Counted from the first letter of the stretch, positions 22,415 to 33,671 are shown. The stretch is 64,000 bases of DNA from Forficula auricularia (GCA_024734495.1 JALMQS010000153.1:13978299-14042298); one strand, 5' to 3'. Notes: generated from the sequence alone by a model not told the origin. Numbers and translations: made by a program.

Positions 22415-23135
22415 TTTTTAACCGACTTCAAAAAAGGAGGAGGTTCTCTATTCGACTGATTTTTTTTGTGCCTATGTTACCTCATATCTCCGCCAATTGT
22501 CAACCGATTTTGAAATTTTTTTTTGCATTGGGTCCAGTCTAGCTTCCGATTGGTCCCTTTTTTTTCGTTTTTTTTTCATAGGTATTAGACCTTTTTTATT
22601 AGGTTTGTTTAGACCTAACCTCTTTGTTTATGAACCGATTTCGATGGTTCTTTTTTTATCCGAAAGGGGGTGTCTTAGGGATGGTGTCATATTAATTTGG
22701 TCAAGTTGTGATGATGTGATCACTATTAATAACATCACTAAAAAGAGAAAAATAAAAATAATTTTTAAGAAAAAAATAAAAACCGACTTCAAAAAATTAA
22801 ATGCAACAAATAAAATACACTAAAAGGTATAAAATAATTATTATCTTATTTAGTTACAACTAAACGACGAAGTATTAATATGAAATTATTTTTTGAAGTT
22901 GGTGCCAAACATATAACTTTTATGAATCGCACTCGATGGATCTTACTTAGTACGTTTGGCGGGTACGCTCGCTTATAGGTATAGTTTGTTTGGTACCGAC
23001 TTCAAAAGTAATTTCATGTTAATACTTCGTCGTTTAGTTGTAACTAAATAAGATAATAATTATTTTATACCTTTTAGTGTATTTTATTTGTTGCATTTAA
23101 TTTTTTGAAGTGGGTTTTTATTTTTTTCTTATTCG
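22415..23135. repeat. ACCGACTTCAAAAA foldback repeat (P2), copy 1
   Basis: It starts ACCGACTTCAAAAAAGGAGG and includes CCGCCAATTGTCAACCGATT. From about 22778 to 23125 it is a palindrome with arms of about 150 bases: AATTAAATGCAACAAATAAA against its inverse, with AACTAAACGACGAAGTATTA inside. The second copy is 54408-55050. The repeat family is widespread in insect genomes in my recollection; its class is not settled here. Confidence 0.75.
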
Positions 23136-23525
23136 AGATAATAATTGTTTTGTCAAAATGTCTGTTAGTCTGTCTGTTTGTCTGTTAGTCTGTGCGTTAC
23201 CAAATTTTTGTGGACGAGCTAGCTCAAAAACTAGTGTAAATATCAAAACCAAATTTCACACGTAGCTTTGATCCATTGAGATTAAGAGCTGATTAGATTG
23301 TGGTGCATATCGACACAAAATTAAAGGGCTGGAGGGGGTTAAAAATGAAAAATCTAGGCCATTTGAGCAAACTCAACCAAATTGTGTATACATAATCAGT
23401 GGGACCCCAGAAGTTTTAAAATGCAAAAACTAACCACCCAAAGGGGTTGGGGGGGGGGGGTCAAAAAATCAAAATCTAGCCCCTTGTACCAAACTCAAGC
23501 AAATTTTGTATAATATTAATTAATA
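23136..23525 (+). repeat. Fragment of repeat R1
   Basis: It reads on from CGAGATAATAATTGTTTTGT to AGCTCAAAAACTAGTGTAAA and CAAACTCAACCAAATTGTGT, with a poly-G run at 23447-23460. The P2 copy before it interrupts R1. Confidence 0.7.
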
Positions 23526-23559
23526 ATTTTTCCTCCGATATAATTAAGAAAAGGAGGGA

Positions 23560-23815
23560 AAAAATTGTTTTACTATGCCTCTGCTAAGGAAGAAAAAGGT
23601 TTTAAACACTGCTTTGGAGAAAGGGAGGAAGCATTTTATTTGTTTCCTTCATTGATCCCTTGAAACCCTGAAGAAGGAGGGAAGAATCCTCCGAAACGTC
23701 GGTTTGAAAGGAAAGGAGGTAGGATTCCAATAAATTACACCTTATTTTATATGTGTTAATTTTTTCTTTCCTCACTCCTGGCCTGCCTTCCATTACATTC
23801 AATTAATAAATTAAT
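23560..23815 (+). repeat. Family B repeat carrying a hammerhead-like motif
   Basis: It contains AAACC, then CTGAAGA (23668-23674), an extra A, GGAGG/CCTCC stem around a short loop, GAAACGTC (23693-23700) and GGTTT. AAACC pairs with GGTTT as an outer stem. The remainder (GTGTTAATTTTTTCTTTCCT, then TTCCATTACATTCAATT) is one arm of the full foldback at 61053-61498. Confidence 0.75.
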
Positions 23816-24122
23816 TTTAATTCTATTATACAATAAATATTTAGAAACGCAAGGCTCTGTCTTCTTGAAAGAAAATTGTAATTGAGATTTTTCCAGAGCT
23901 TAGTATTTCAAGGTCCCCTGAGTGCAAAAAAGTAGTTTATAGAACATGTTGGTGCGTGTGTGGTTGTGAGTGGGTGTATGTGGGTATATGTATGCACTTT
24001 TCCGGCTAGGCCGCTGAATCAATAAATTTAAATAAAAAAAAAATCATCTTACTTTTAGAAGCTTTTATGAAAACGAGGTAGCCTTGTGTCAACTCACATT
24101 TTTTAATCATTTTTGAAATCAC
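23816..24122. other. Spacer with a GTGTG-rich patch
   Basis: GTGCGTGTGTGGTTGTGAGT begins an imperfect GT repeat at 23952. No gene is visible. Confidence 0.5.
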
Positions 24123-24125
24123 TAA

Positions 24126-24316
24126 AGGACGGTTGTATGTCGCAAAGTAAATGCTTTTTACCACTAACAAAGGGTAGATGGTAAATGGAGGGACTGGTAT
24201 GGCCAATCAGATGACAGGCACTGAAAGTTCATGTCATCTGATTGGCCATCCAGCCACCATTTACCATCTACCCTTGGTTAGTGGTAAAAAAATTTACTTT
24301 GCGACATACACGGCCC
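24126..24316. mobile_element. PIF/Harbinger-like palindromic MITE, copy A
   Basis: The ends are AGGACGGTTGTATGTCGC and, inverted, GGGCCGTGTATGTCGC. TAA lies on both sides (24123-24125 and 24317-24319). The arms run through AAAGGGTAGATGGTAAATGG and GGCCAATCAGATGACA to a centre near 24220. TWA duplications with GGG-starting TIRs are typical of PIF/Harbinger; no transposase is present. Confidence 0.8.
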
Positions 24317-24365
24317 TAAATAAGTTTTGAAAGAATATAAGGTAAAAGCACCAGTAATAGGCCAT

Positions 24366-24882
24366 ACTCCTATAATGGCCTACCCCTTACAAATGTGGAG
24401 AAATTAAGGGTCTTTTGTTACCTAGGGAAGTGGAAGGGATAAGGGTCGTTTACTACTTTCTTTCAGGATCCCTTAAGGCCGGTTGTATGTCGCAAAGTAA
24501 ATGCTTTTTACAAGTAACAAAGGGTAGATAGATGGTAAATGGAGGGACTGTCATCTGATTGGCCATCCCAGTCCCTCCATTTACCATCTACCCTTTGTCA
24601 CTGGTAAAAGCATTTACTTTGACATCTTCTATAATGGGCTACCCCTTACAAATGTGGAGAAATTAAGGGTATTTTGTTACCTAGGGAAGTGAAAGGGATA
24701 AGGGTCGTTTACTACTTTCTTCCAGGATCCCTTAGGGCCGGTTGTATGTCTCAAAGTAAATGCTTTTTACAAGTGACAAAGGGTAGATGGTAAATGGAGG
24801 GACTGAAATGCCCAATCAGATGACAGTCCTCCATTTACCATCTGCCCTTTGTCACTTGTAACTACTTTGCTACAACCGGTCC
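24366..24882. repeat. Two-unit tandem duplication of about 255 bp containing MITE copies B and C
   Basis: CCTTACAAATGTGGAGAAAT occurs at 24386 and 24645, and CAGGATCCCTTA at 24464 and 24722. Each unit ends in a Harbinger-like MITE: copy B 24476-24625 (right end cut short) and copy C 24735-24882 with ends GGGCCGGTTGTATGTC and GGACCGGTTGTAG and TTA at 24732-24734 and 24883-24885. The duplication therefore probably followed insertion of the MITE. Confidence 0.75.
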
Positions 24883-24885
24883 TTA

Positions 24886-25804
24886 GCACTGGAATTCAGC
24901 TCATTCCTTTATTTTGTGTTCAAATGTTTGGATTATTCTGACCAAGAGACGAATATTTGCCAATGTTTTAACTTCTGCTTAAGAAAACTGTTAAGCTAAG
25001 AGATTTTTTTAACAATTAATATTTATTTATTATAATGCTTCTTTAGTGACTTTAAGGATTATTTAGTATTTTACTTAGAGAAAGTGGTGTAGGTTTTAGG
25101 TGAAACATGATATTATTTAATAAAGTAAAGGTGTGTAGTTTCACTGTGAAACTACAAACCCTTTACTTTATTAATTGATTATTTAGTACTATAATATGTA
25201 TAATTCAAATTGTACAGTGCATAAATAATGACAAACTTAAAATTTCATTGCCAAAATAGGGTGGCCCATCATGGGATCACGAATTGTTCAACTGTCCCAG
25301 TAATAGGCTGCCTGGGTACATTTTGTTTTTACTTACACCTCTTTTTCTAATTCTATGAAGTTATAGACTTGATTATTTGTCCCACAATAGATTTAATAGG
25401 TGACCCATTCATTACTGATACGTCGGATAAAATACTGGCCAATTATAAGTGCATCAGGTTAGTTATGGTAAATATTTTATTTTTATTTTTGTAAATGCAA
25501 CCAGATTGCTAAAATTGCGGTTACACGTGTAGGACAGATAATAGAATGACAGGTAAAAATTTGGACCAGTTTGCTTAATTTTACAGCAGTGGAAACTCAG
25601 TTTTCCTTCAATTTTATTCTTAGATGGTCCATTACTGGTGCGTTTACCTTATCCTGAAAAATAAATATTCAATTTTCTATTGACAAAGGTTTGGATTAAA
25701 TATTTAATCGTGTACAAGATAAAAAATAGTTTTTTGAAGGGGTAATGTGTTTCATGTTATTGCTCTATTCATAGATGAGTAGGCCGCACTGTCATATATG
25801 TGTC
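24886..25804. other. AT-rich spacer with one hairpin
   Basis: A hairpin lies at about 25105-25172 (AATAAAGTAAAGG-GTAGTTTCAC inverted after a three-base loop). It is preceded by GTGTAGGTTTTAGGTGAAAC, the inverse of the tail found at 12235 and 44262. No gene is visible. Confidence 0.5.
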
Positions 25805-26425
25805 TGAACTAGGTTGGTCCTTATTTTGGATATTTTCAAATTTTTACCCTAACGGAGGCTCAAATGGTCCAAAATAAATAAAAAATACCTCAAGTTTCAA
25901 GTCTCTATCACAATTTTAACCTGTACCAAATACCGATGCAAGTTTCCCATCTAAGTAACATAGGGCTTTTGACATTGAACAATCAATTTTTTATTCCGGC
26001 CAAAATATTGGTTCAAAAAATTTGAAACTCTGTAGAGTTTATCCTTATAATAGTAGCTATCGCTCGGAATTTTTACAGATCTTTATCTATTATAATTTTG
26101 GAGTATATAACTTACTAACACTAAGATATATCAGTATTTTATCTAGCCGTAACTCCAAAATTATAATAGCTAAAAATCTGTAAAAATTCTGATGGATAGC
26201 TACTATTATAAAGATAAAGTTTACAGAGTTTCAATTTTTTTGAACCATTACTTTGGCCGGAATAAAAAATTGATATTTTAATGCCAAAAACCCCATAGGA
26301 AAAACTTTAATCGCTGTGGGGCACAGGTTAAAATTTAGATAGAGACTTGAAACTTGGGGGATATTTATTTTAAACCATGTGAGCCTCTATGAGCGTAAAA
26401 ATTCGAAAATATCCAAAATAAGGAT
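25805..26425. repeat. Large foldback repeat P1, copy 2
   Basis: It starts TTGGTCCTTATTTTGGATAT and ends with the inverse ATCCAAAATAAGGATTACTC. The arms of about 290 bases are imperfect and collinear with 7125-7745. The centre near 26120 has ACTAACACTAAGATATA, also in copy 1. Non-coding. Confidence 0.8.
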
Positions 26426-26493
26426 TACTCTAGTGTGCACCGCATACGGGCGGCAAAACGGCTTGTGGTCTTAAGACAGCCAAGTGCCAGTGA

Positions 26494-26730
26494 TTTGATT
26501 CGAGTTCATTGGAATTTTGTGACAAAATATCAATGTTAACTGTCACTTTGGGATCCTTTCTTGGACTTCATATTATAATCTTAAGTCTTTCAAGACCCGC
26601 AACCTCAGGAACCTTCAACTCCGACCCAATCCCTGAATTTTTTCTTATTTTTACGATGCAATGGTTCTTTCCAGACTATGGAGGTTGTCTCTTTTTGGGG
26701 CAACTTCTTTTTGTATCAATTTCATTATAA
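26494..26730 (+). pseudogene. Small fragment of a non-LTR reverse transcriptase
   Basis: The frame FDSSSLEFCDKISMLTVTLG matches, in the same order, the segment [19 protein letters not shown] that lies downstream of the YADD motif in the element at 59662-60715. Only about 25 residues are recognisable; the rest of the 73-residue frame is not. It is a dead LINE fragment. Confidence 0.6.
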
Positions 26731-28027
26731 AAAAAGTCGGACTCTCATACTATATTTCTATCTTCTAAAATACTTATAAAGTATTTGAGATATCAAATAC
26801 GTTTTAAAATGTCATTAATAAGAAGATAGTCAGGGAATTCGTGATTTTTTTTCATAATTTTTAGGTCAGCCACTTCTGAACGCCGACAGGTGCAAAAATC
26901 ACCTAAAAATTGCCATTTTAAGATTCTCACAAGACGTAATTTTAAAGTTAATTAAATTAAAAAAAAATCAGCATAAATATACTTAAGATATCTTTATAGG
27001 GACACATCATATCCCAAGATAAAAAATATTTTTTATTTTTGACCCCATGAAAAAAATTTGACCCTCCCAAAATAATAACCCGATTACAATTTTGATTTCG
27101 GTGAAAATAAATACATACAACTCGAAATTTTACGATCGCTTCTTATTTAACTACAATGTTCTGTAAGAACGACTGACAAACATACTCACACTGTATCAAC
27201 AGTAATAAGTTCTCCTAAAAACAGCAATAATTTTGAATCTGGGGCTCGATTTAAAATTTAAGCAAAAGATGAGAGTGATTTTTTAAATCAATTTTTATTT
27301 ATTTTTTTAGAGTACTTATTTTATTCAGTATTTTTTTTTTTTTTTAATTTTCCAAGATATTAATTATTTATTTTTTTCAGGTAGATTATTATTATATATA
27401 TATAATAGCCCAGATTAATTTGCAGCAGCGCTAACGTAATTCTGCCGTCGGTATATTTGAGGTATATTTTCGGCAAATTTGAAATATAATTGTAATTTGA
27501 ACCCGAATTTTGAAATGAAAGACTCCAATTGATTTTAAATTAAGAAACATTAAATATATTGATAATTATTCCCCCCCCCCCTCACCACTCAAAAATTAAA
27601 TATTCAATTCGCTTTTCTTTGCGCACAGAAGAAGAAATTAATCACATCTTATTTGATTTATTTTTGATATATTATTTGTTTATTTTTTAATAATTTGCCA
27701 CTTTTTTATAATTATTTAAAAATCTAAATTTTTTTATTCTTATTTTTTGATTTTTACAAAATTGAACTACTTAATAAGACACGCATGCCCATATGAGTTT
27801 CTCATGGCAATACTGGAGCAGCCTGTCATACAAACAACACCTGATCTCTTTTAAATATTTGTAGTCTTATATCGATTATCGATCCCAAATTTTAAAAAAA
27901 ATGATATAATATAATCCTCCTCACACGGTGATCCCACTTATTTAAATAAATCTATTTCCACACAAAAAATATCACAATGCCGTAGATTATAGAAAAAAAA
28001 AATACTTCCAGATTCATATCTAGAGCC
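26731..28027. other. AT-rich spacer
   Basis: No supported gene. It includes long A/T runs and a C run at about 27572-27581. Confidence 0.5.
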
Positions 28028-28256
28028 TCATTTCTGTAGCTGTGTCAGGGCGAAAATGAGGCGAAACTTTAAGAGACTATGTATTTTCGGAAGTTTACAG
28101 GTATACATTTGGAGTGTGGTTTTTAAGAGGAATAACATTTTTGGACCGAGACGCCGCCCGCCAGGGCACTCAGCCCGGAGGGCCGAGCTTCGGAGGCGTG
28201 CCGAAGGCACGCACGAAAAGCTCGTTTTAAATAAAAGAAAGAAATTAATATTATAA
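28028..28256. other. GC-rich island with hairpin, origin unknown
   Basis: Bases 28143-28225 contain CCGCCCGCCAGGGCACTCAG and GGCGTGCCGAAGGCACGC, a perfect stem with a short GAA loop, nested in CGAGCTT/AAGCTCG. Open frames exist on both strands but none resembles a known protein. A Helitron 3' hairpin is one possibility, since GC-rich hairpins of this kind end other Helitrons here. Confidence 0.4.
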
Positions 28257-28640
28257 TTCGTCCAAAATGCATTCTGTATCCCTTTTTATTTTCTATTATA
28301 TTTTGCATTATTTTTTTTAATTTCTCTCTCTATTCATACACGTCATCTTATGCAGGTACATGCGAAATAAGATAAATCAATAAATGAATCATACATTCAA
28401 CATTTATAAATCATCTAAATAAATAGATAAATAAACTTTAAAAATATGAAATTGCAAAACAATTTGTTTTTTATTGATTTATTATCTTATGCAAAATAAT
28501 ATTAATATTAGTTATATTGATCATGAACACATATATATAAATATATATATATGTACAGCGTTTCACATAATTATATAAAAAATTAATACAATTTATGAAC
28601 TACTTTTGAATAAAAGCGAGAGGATCTCTTATATTCCGTA
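28257..28640. other. AT-rich spacer
   Basis: No gene is visible; TATATATAAATATATATATA-like microsatellite near 28535. Confidence 0.5.
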
Positions 28641-29600
28641 TTTTACTTTACCATACAGGAGGGGGGGGGGGGGGTTAAAAATTAAAAATCTAGGGTATTT
28701 ATTAGGCAAACTAAACCAAATGTTGTATATATAATCAGTGGGACCCCAGAAGTCTAAAAATGCAAAAACTAACTGCCCAAAATGGGGGGTAACAAAATGA
28801 AAATCTAGGCCCTTGTACCAAACTCAACCAAATTTTGTATACAGAGCTAGCTCAAAAATTAGTGTGAATATCAAAACCAAATTTCACACGTAGTTTTTTG
28901 GAGCATTGATTTTTCGTTTATTGGGCCACGCAGGTGGGGGCCTCCACTAACAAGAAATATTTACTTAGTCGGGTGAATTTAATTACAGGAGTATTTACAT
29001 AATTATAGGAACATTTACATAATATATTTACAAAAAAAAATTTCTTTTTTTCTTTTTATATTCAATTTCTAGCGCATGGCGATTTCTCTATAAGTTCTCC
29101 TGTTGAAGCTATAAAAATTCATTAAATAAACCCTCATCGCCCTGAAGGTCATATCGCATAAAGTTCTCTGGGAAATTCCCAGGGCGACAGGGGGAGGCAC
29201 CGCTTTATTCCACCACAGTCCAGAGCTGATTAGATTTTGGTGCATATCGACCCAAAATTAAGGGGTTGAAGGGGAGGTAAAATTAAAAATCTAGGCCATT
29301 TGAGCATATTCAAGCAAATTTTGTATACATAATCAGTGGACCCCCAGAAGTCTAAAAATGCACAAACTAACAGCCCAAAATGGGGGGAGGGGGGTGTAGG
29401 GTCAAAAAATGAAAATCTTTGCCATTTACCAAACTCAACTAAATTTTGTATACATAATCAGTGGGACACCAGAAGTATAAAAATGAAAAAACTAACCCCC
29501 CCCCTACATGATTATAAATAATTTTAGGGGCCAGGTTGTATGGTAAAGTCAAGAGGATGACCACACATCAGAACAAGTCAGCATATTTTATTTATTTTTT
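28640..29600 (+). repeat. Repeat R1 with a 320-bp insertion
   Basis: R1 words occur at 28640-28900 (TTTACTTTACCATACAGG, poly-G, CAACCAAATTTTGTATACAG) and 29221-29600 (AGAGCTGATTAGATTTTGGT to AAGTCAGCATATTTTATTT). Between them, 28901-29220, an unrelated block begins GGAGCATTGATTTTTCGTTT and ends GGAGGCACCGCTTTATTCCA, splitting the R1 phrase that normally reads TTTTGGTCCATTGAGATTAA. The block has no ORF and I do not recognise it. Confidence 0.65.
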
Positions 29601-30332
29601 CCCTTCTATGATTATTCCATCTGCATTTTCGAGCTAATAATAAATTTTGTCATTGAATTTATTAATTTTAAAATAAATAAGTTGTTTTTTCAGATTTTCC
29701 GACAGCTAGAAATCAATCATAATCGATTGATCTTGTGTATCGCCTAGGTAACGCGATTGTTAGGATTATTATTTATGAGATAAGAGATATGTACTGCTAT
29801 CAGGCACGTATCCAGAATAGTGACTCAGAGTGACTCCCACCCGCAACCCTTGATATACCACGCTGCCTTACTCATTTAATCGTTTATATCGAAAAATAAA
29901 CGAGTAATCTGTTATTTATTGATCGAACCTCAATATCCACAACAATTTAAATTTTACGGTTGATCTATTAGTTCATCATGTTGTAGAAATATTTAATACT
30001 TCTAAATTCTTTAAAATATTATAGTATAGATTAATCATTTAAAATTTCTTCTAGATAAACTTATTCCGGAAATAACCTAAGGATGCCATATGTGATAGTT
30101 GGGGGTGAAACTTTTTCATTAAATAAACAAATGGTGTTTCTTCTTATTTATGAGAATCGGTTAAAACACGACGAGACAGGAAGAGTTTCTAATTTCAGAT
30201 CTAAGCGGGTGTACTGGTTTAGCTTATGAAAGAACTTTTAATGGTGCTAGATGTTTTTCTTTTTTGAGGCTTTAGTGGTCAGATTAATGATCGGGAAGAA
30301 TCTTTCAAGTTGGACCACCCAGGATAATAATT
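29601..30332. other. Spacer
   Basis: No gene or clear repeat was found. CGGCGACTTAC-like and ATCGATTGATC words near 29715 form only short palindromes. Confidence 0.4.
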
Positions 30333-30720
30333 AAGTTCCTGGAGCACCGAGCGATGCTCGGTAACTTTTTGCCTCTCGGCGAGTAAACAAAACACAGGTT
30401 AAAAGACTTGTTTTCTGAGAATTCCTCCTTGTACAATGCACATTTGCGAAATCGGCCGGTCTACAAGCTGTTTACCATTACCAAGGCCTTAACATAGCGA
30501 CATACAACCGGCCCGAAATAGAATAAGTTTCAAATTTCAAGGGTCAGCGACTTACCGAAGACGAGATATGAACTATTAAAATATTTATTTTACGACACTC
30601 CTAATTTACACCTCCTTCCTTTATTTCAATCGGATTAAGATCTATACACGACTAATAACTCATGACACTTGATAAGTATACCTATTAAAAAAAAATTGTT
30701 TTTGCCGTTTTTGAGAAAAT
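30333..30720 (-). mobile_element. Helitron copy, 5' end lost
   Basis: On the minus strand it runs from AAAACGGCAAAAACAATTTT through TTATTAGTCGTGTATAGATC and CCGATTGAAATAAAGGAAGG to the hairpin ACCGAGCATCGCTCGGT and GCTCCAGGAACTTAA. It is collinear with the Helitron at 4115-4406 but has extra sequence at 30380-30530 and lacks the AAACGAGC head. Confidence 0.6.
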
Positions 30721-31170
30721 ATTAAAAAAAAAAACGAAAAATCTTTCATGTAAATGTCAACTTCCGGTGTTCCGATTTCAGCAAAAAGTTTCTGTAATCC
30801 TTCTAGTCTTTATCGAGCTTAAGTTTCGAATTTCGTAGTTCTGAGATTTATGCTTGAGAAACGCAGGGGGTATATTCTTAAGTACAGTTTTTCGCTTATA
30901 ACTCGAAAACAGTTCATTTTTTATAAATAACTATTCTATAGTAAATTAAAGAGGACAAATTTTCGCGTTGATTAAAAAAAAGAAATGCAAAATTGGTTTA
31001 GTAGTTCGATTTTTAATGGGGATCCAAAAAACAGGCCCCAGGATCACTTTTGAATATCTCTAAAACTCTCATTTATTTCGATTTTTTCCCATTTTGACCA
31101 TGAAGGAGCACGTTTTCAACAAAGAAGACTCTACACATTTTAAAACTAGATTAAATTTACTACAATTTAA
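30721..31170. other. Repeat-derived spacer
   Basis: TTTTCGCTTATAACTCGAAA and AAGGAGCACGTTTTCAACAA recur in part, inverted, at 48060-48130. No gene is visible. Confidence 0.4.
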
Positions 31171-31580
31171 ACAAAGTTTCATATTAATTGGATAATGGAA
31201 ACCCGTGTCGCAATGAGGTTGAAATTTTGAAAAATGCAATTTCTAAGTTTTCTTTCATAAAATGAAAACCACTCATCCTAGAAACTTGATTTCTATCTCA
31301 TTCTCTAGAAAATTTTATTGACTTGAACGTTTATTTGGACCACTTTTTTGTTAAAACTCTTTGATTTATAGATATCCTACATTTTCCGGACAGGATATGA
31401 TCCGAATCCTCATGCGTCATGGAAAATGCTGATATCTATAAAAAAAGTGGTCCAAGTAAACGTTCAAGTCAATAAGATTTCCTACAGAATGAGATAGGAA
31501 TCAAGTTCCTAGGATTAGTAATTTTCATTTTTATGGAGGAAAAACTGCGATTTTTTGCAAAAAAATTGCAGTTTTTCAAC
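31171..31580. repeat. Foldback repeat P3, copy 1
   Basis: AAACCACTCATCCTAGAAAC, TTGACTTGAACGTTTATTTG and GGACCACTTTTTT are inverted after a centre near 31395. The centre carries ACAGGATATGATCCGAATCC. Other copies lie at 34485-34890 and 47660-47990, and related words occur at 9260-9540. Confidence 0.75.
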
Positions 31581-32023
31581 AAAAAAATTGGGCGGTCGCC
31601 ACACCTCGCTCAACCCTGACGCCGCCACTGCGGCTGCCCCCTAGGAAAATTTCCCAACTACACCAATGCTTAGGACTGTGTACTCAATGATGATGATGAA
31701 AAAATGAATTCATATAACGTTTACTCAATTTCTCCAGTTAAAATGGTCTGACAGATGGACAGACGAAAGACAATCTAGCGACACTAATAGGATCCCGTTT
31801 ACTTTTGAACGGAAACCTGAAAATGGAAAAAAAATGTATGAGCTAATCCTTGCATTGTCGTACTTAGGGAATTTTCTTAGGGGGCAGCCGCAGTGGCGGC
31901 TTTTTGCAAAAAATTGCAGTTTTTCCTTCTGAAAATGAAAATTACTGATCCTAGGACTTGATTCCTGTGTAAGAAATCTTATTGACTTGAACGTTGACTT
32001 GGACCACTTTTTTGATAAAACTC
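31581..32023. repeat. Short inverted repeat flanked by P3 fragments
   Basis: GCCGCCACTGCGGCTGCCCC at 31621 is inverted at about 31883-31902, giving 35-40 base arms around a 210-base spacer containing GACACTAATAGGATCCCGTT. The right part repeats P3 words (TGAACGTTGACTTGGACCAC). Non-coding. Confidence 0.6.
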
Positions 32024-32026
32024 TTA

Positions 32027-32112
32027 GGCCGGTTGTATGTCGCAAAGTAAATGCTTTTTACAAGTGACAAAGGGTAGATGGTAAATGGAGGGACTGAGAT
32101 GCCCAATCAGAT
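32027..32112. mobile_element. One arm of the Harbinger-like MITE (copy D)
   Basis: It begins GGCCGGTTGTATGTCGCAAA after TTA and runs to CAATCAGATGA, where it stops at the centre of the normal palindrome and joins R1 sequence. Confidence 0.7.
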
Positions 32113-32825
32113 GATAGATGATAGATCAGATGGTGCATATCGACCCAAAATTAACGGGGGTGGAAGGGGGGTTAAAAATTAAAAATCTAGGGCATTTGAG
32201 CAAACTCAACCAAATTTTGTATACATAATGAGTGGGACCACAGAAGTCTAAAAATGCAAAAACTAACCACCCAAAATGGGGGGGGGTGTATAGTCAAAAA
32301 ATGAAAATCTTGAACATTTACCAAACTCAGCCATATTTTGTATACATAATCAGTGGGACCCCAGAAGTCTAAAAATGGAAAAACTAACGGCCCAAAATGG
32401 GGGGGGGGGGGTCAAAAAATGAAAATCTTGCCCATTTACCAAACTCAACCAAATTTTGTATAAATAATCAGTGGGACCACAGAAGTCTAAAAATGGAAAA
32501 ACTAACCGCCCAAAATGGGGGGTTGTAGGGTCAAAAAATGAAAATTTAGGCCCTTGTACCAAACTCAACCAAATTTTGTATACATAATCAGTGGGACCCC
32601 AGAATTCTAAAAATGGAAAAACTAACCGCCCAAAATGGGGGGTTGTAGAGTGAAAAAATGAAAATTTAGGCCCTTGTACCAAACTCAACCAAATTTTGTA
32701 TAAATCAGCCCACAGTAATCTAAAAATGTAAAAACTAACCCCCCTACATGATTATAAATAATTTTAGGTGCCAGGTTGTATGGTAATGTCAAGTGGATGG
32801 CCCCATCAGAACACGTCAGCTATAT
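32113..32825 (+). repeat. Repeat R1 with an internal tandem array of about 118 bp units
   Basis: CAACCAAATTTTGTATA, CAGTGGGACC-CAGAAGTCTA, AAAATGGAAAAACTAACCGC and CCAAAATGGGGGG recur in the same order four to five times between 32180 and 32710. Each unit leaves an open frame on the minus strand, which is why a repetitive 112-residue frame appears at 32350-32688; it is a by-product of the repeat. The end block GGTTGTATGGTAATGTCAAG closes the copy. Confidence 0.8.
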
Positions 32826-32879
32826 TTAAGAGATACAATTAATCTCATATCATAAATAGCTATTGAGATATTTACACGA

Positions 32880-32932
32880 ATTTTCTAGGGCGGGGGGGGT
32901 TTGCAAGAAATTTTCTAGGGGGGGGGGGGCGA
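32880..32932. repeat. Poly-G tracts
   Basis: TTTTCTAGGG followed by a G run occurs twice in tandem (32880 and 32915). Confidence 0.7.
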
Positions 32933-32942
32933 GTGCCCGCTT

Positions 32943-33274
32943 GGATCCCTCTATTTAACTACGCGCATGAATCCTTGTGTGGTTGTTGAGTATTGCAGAC
33001 GCGTGCAGAAATCCGTCTGGCGAGGATTCCTCGATGCGAGTCGCCACGCCCGCTGCCTACCAAGGTGGACGATGATTCATCCATACCAAATGGACATGAT
33101 CGATTCCGTAGGGTGGTGGTCTCGACGCAATGCGACCCGCGGCAACCGCACACAAACTCTACTCCTCTTATGGAGGACAAACAACTTTGGATTTTTAAGG
33201 AGAAGTGTTTAATAAAACTAAAAGCTTTTCTTGCCAAGAGCAAGCGTAACAGAGTTATAAAGAGAAATCAATGA
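32943..33274 (+). other. GC-balanced, coding-like island, not recognised
   Basis: This stretch is clearly less AT-rich than its neighbours and is open in two plus frames and one minus frame. The 93-residue plus frame (32993-33274) ends LMEDKQLWIFKEKCLIKLKA followed by a lysine/arginine-rich tail and TGA. No domain is recognised. It could be a retrocopy exon or an old transposon segment. Start codon and true frame are undecided. Confidence 0.3.
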
Positions 33275-33671
33275 ACTTGGTGTCGATTCTAGATAGGTGA
33301 AAGATTTTAAATAAGACTTGATTAAACTACTAGGCAGGTTTCCCACAAATAATTATTTACTTTAAATCTATTTAGTAGTATAATAAAATCTTAGAAACCA
33401 ATGATGAAATATGATAATAGTGAGGTGGTATAATGTGTGACTCATACAAGGCCATTTATTATTATTAAGTATAGTTGAGTAGTTGTGAAGCTAAAAAGCA
33501 ATAATCTAACAGAATTGGGCTTGTATATTTTTTGAGCTACTCCAATAAAATAATTTCATGATATTTACATGTTCTCATTAAACGAATTTGTCAAAAGAAT
33601 CAAATATTTAAGACCCGTATCCACAGATACCTTCGACCCCCGACCAACCCATTAAATTCTTTCTCCTCTTT
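33275..33671. other. Spacer with a partial foldback
   Basis: Bases 33305-33405 hold AATAAGACTTGATTAAACTA and its imperfect inverse TATTTAGTAGTATAATAAA, related to the palindrome at 18230-18360. No gene is visible. Confidence 0.4.

Noticed and set aside
22497..22823. 108-residue frame with a hydrophobic segment
   Set aside because: It lies wholly in the P2 foldback repeat, which recurs at 54408 with disrupted frame.
24126..24882. Possible CRISPR-like array because of short recurring blocks
   Set aside because: The blocks are palindromic MITEs plus a two-unit tandem duplication in eukaryotic DNA; no regular spacer pattern.
28028..28308. Overlapping open frames on both strands, possible small gene
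   Set aside because: No recognisable domain; the open frames follow from a GC-rich hairpin island.
32350..32688. 112-residue repetitive protein on the minus strand
   Set aside because: It is the translation of the 118-bp tandem unit of repeat R1, whose length happens not to introduce stops.
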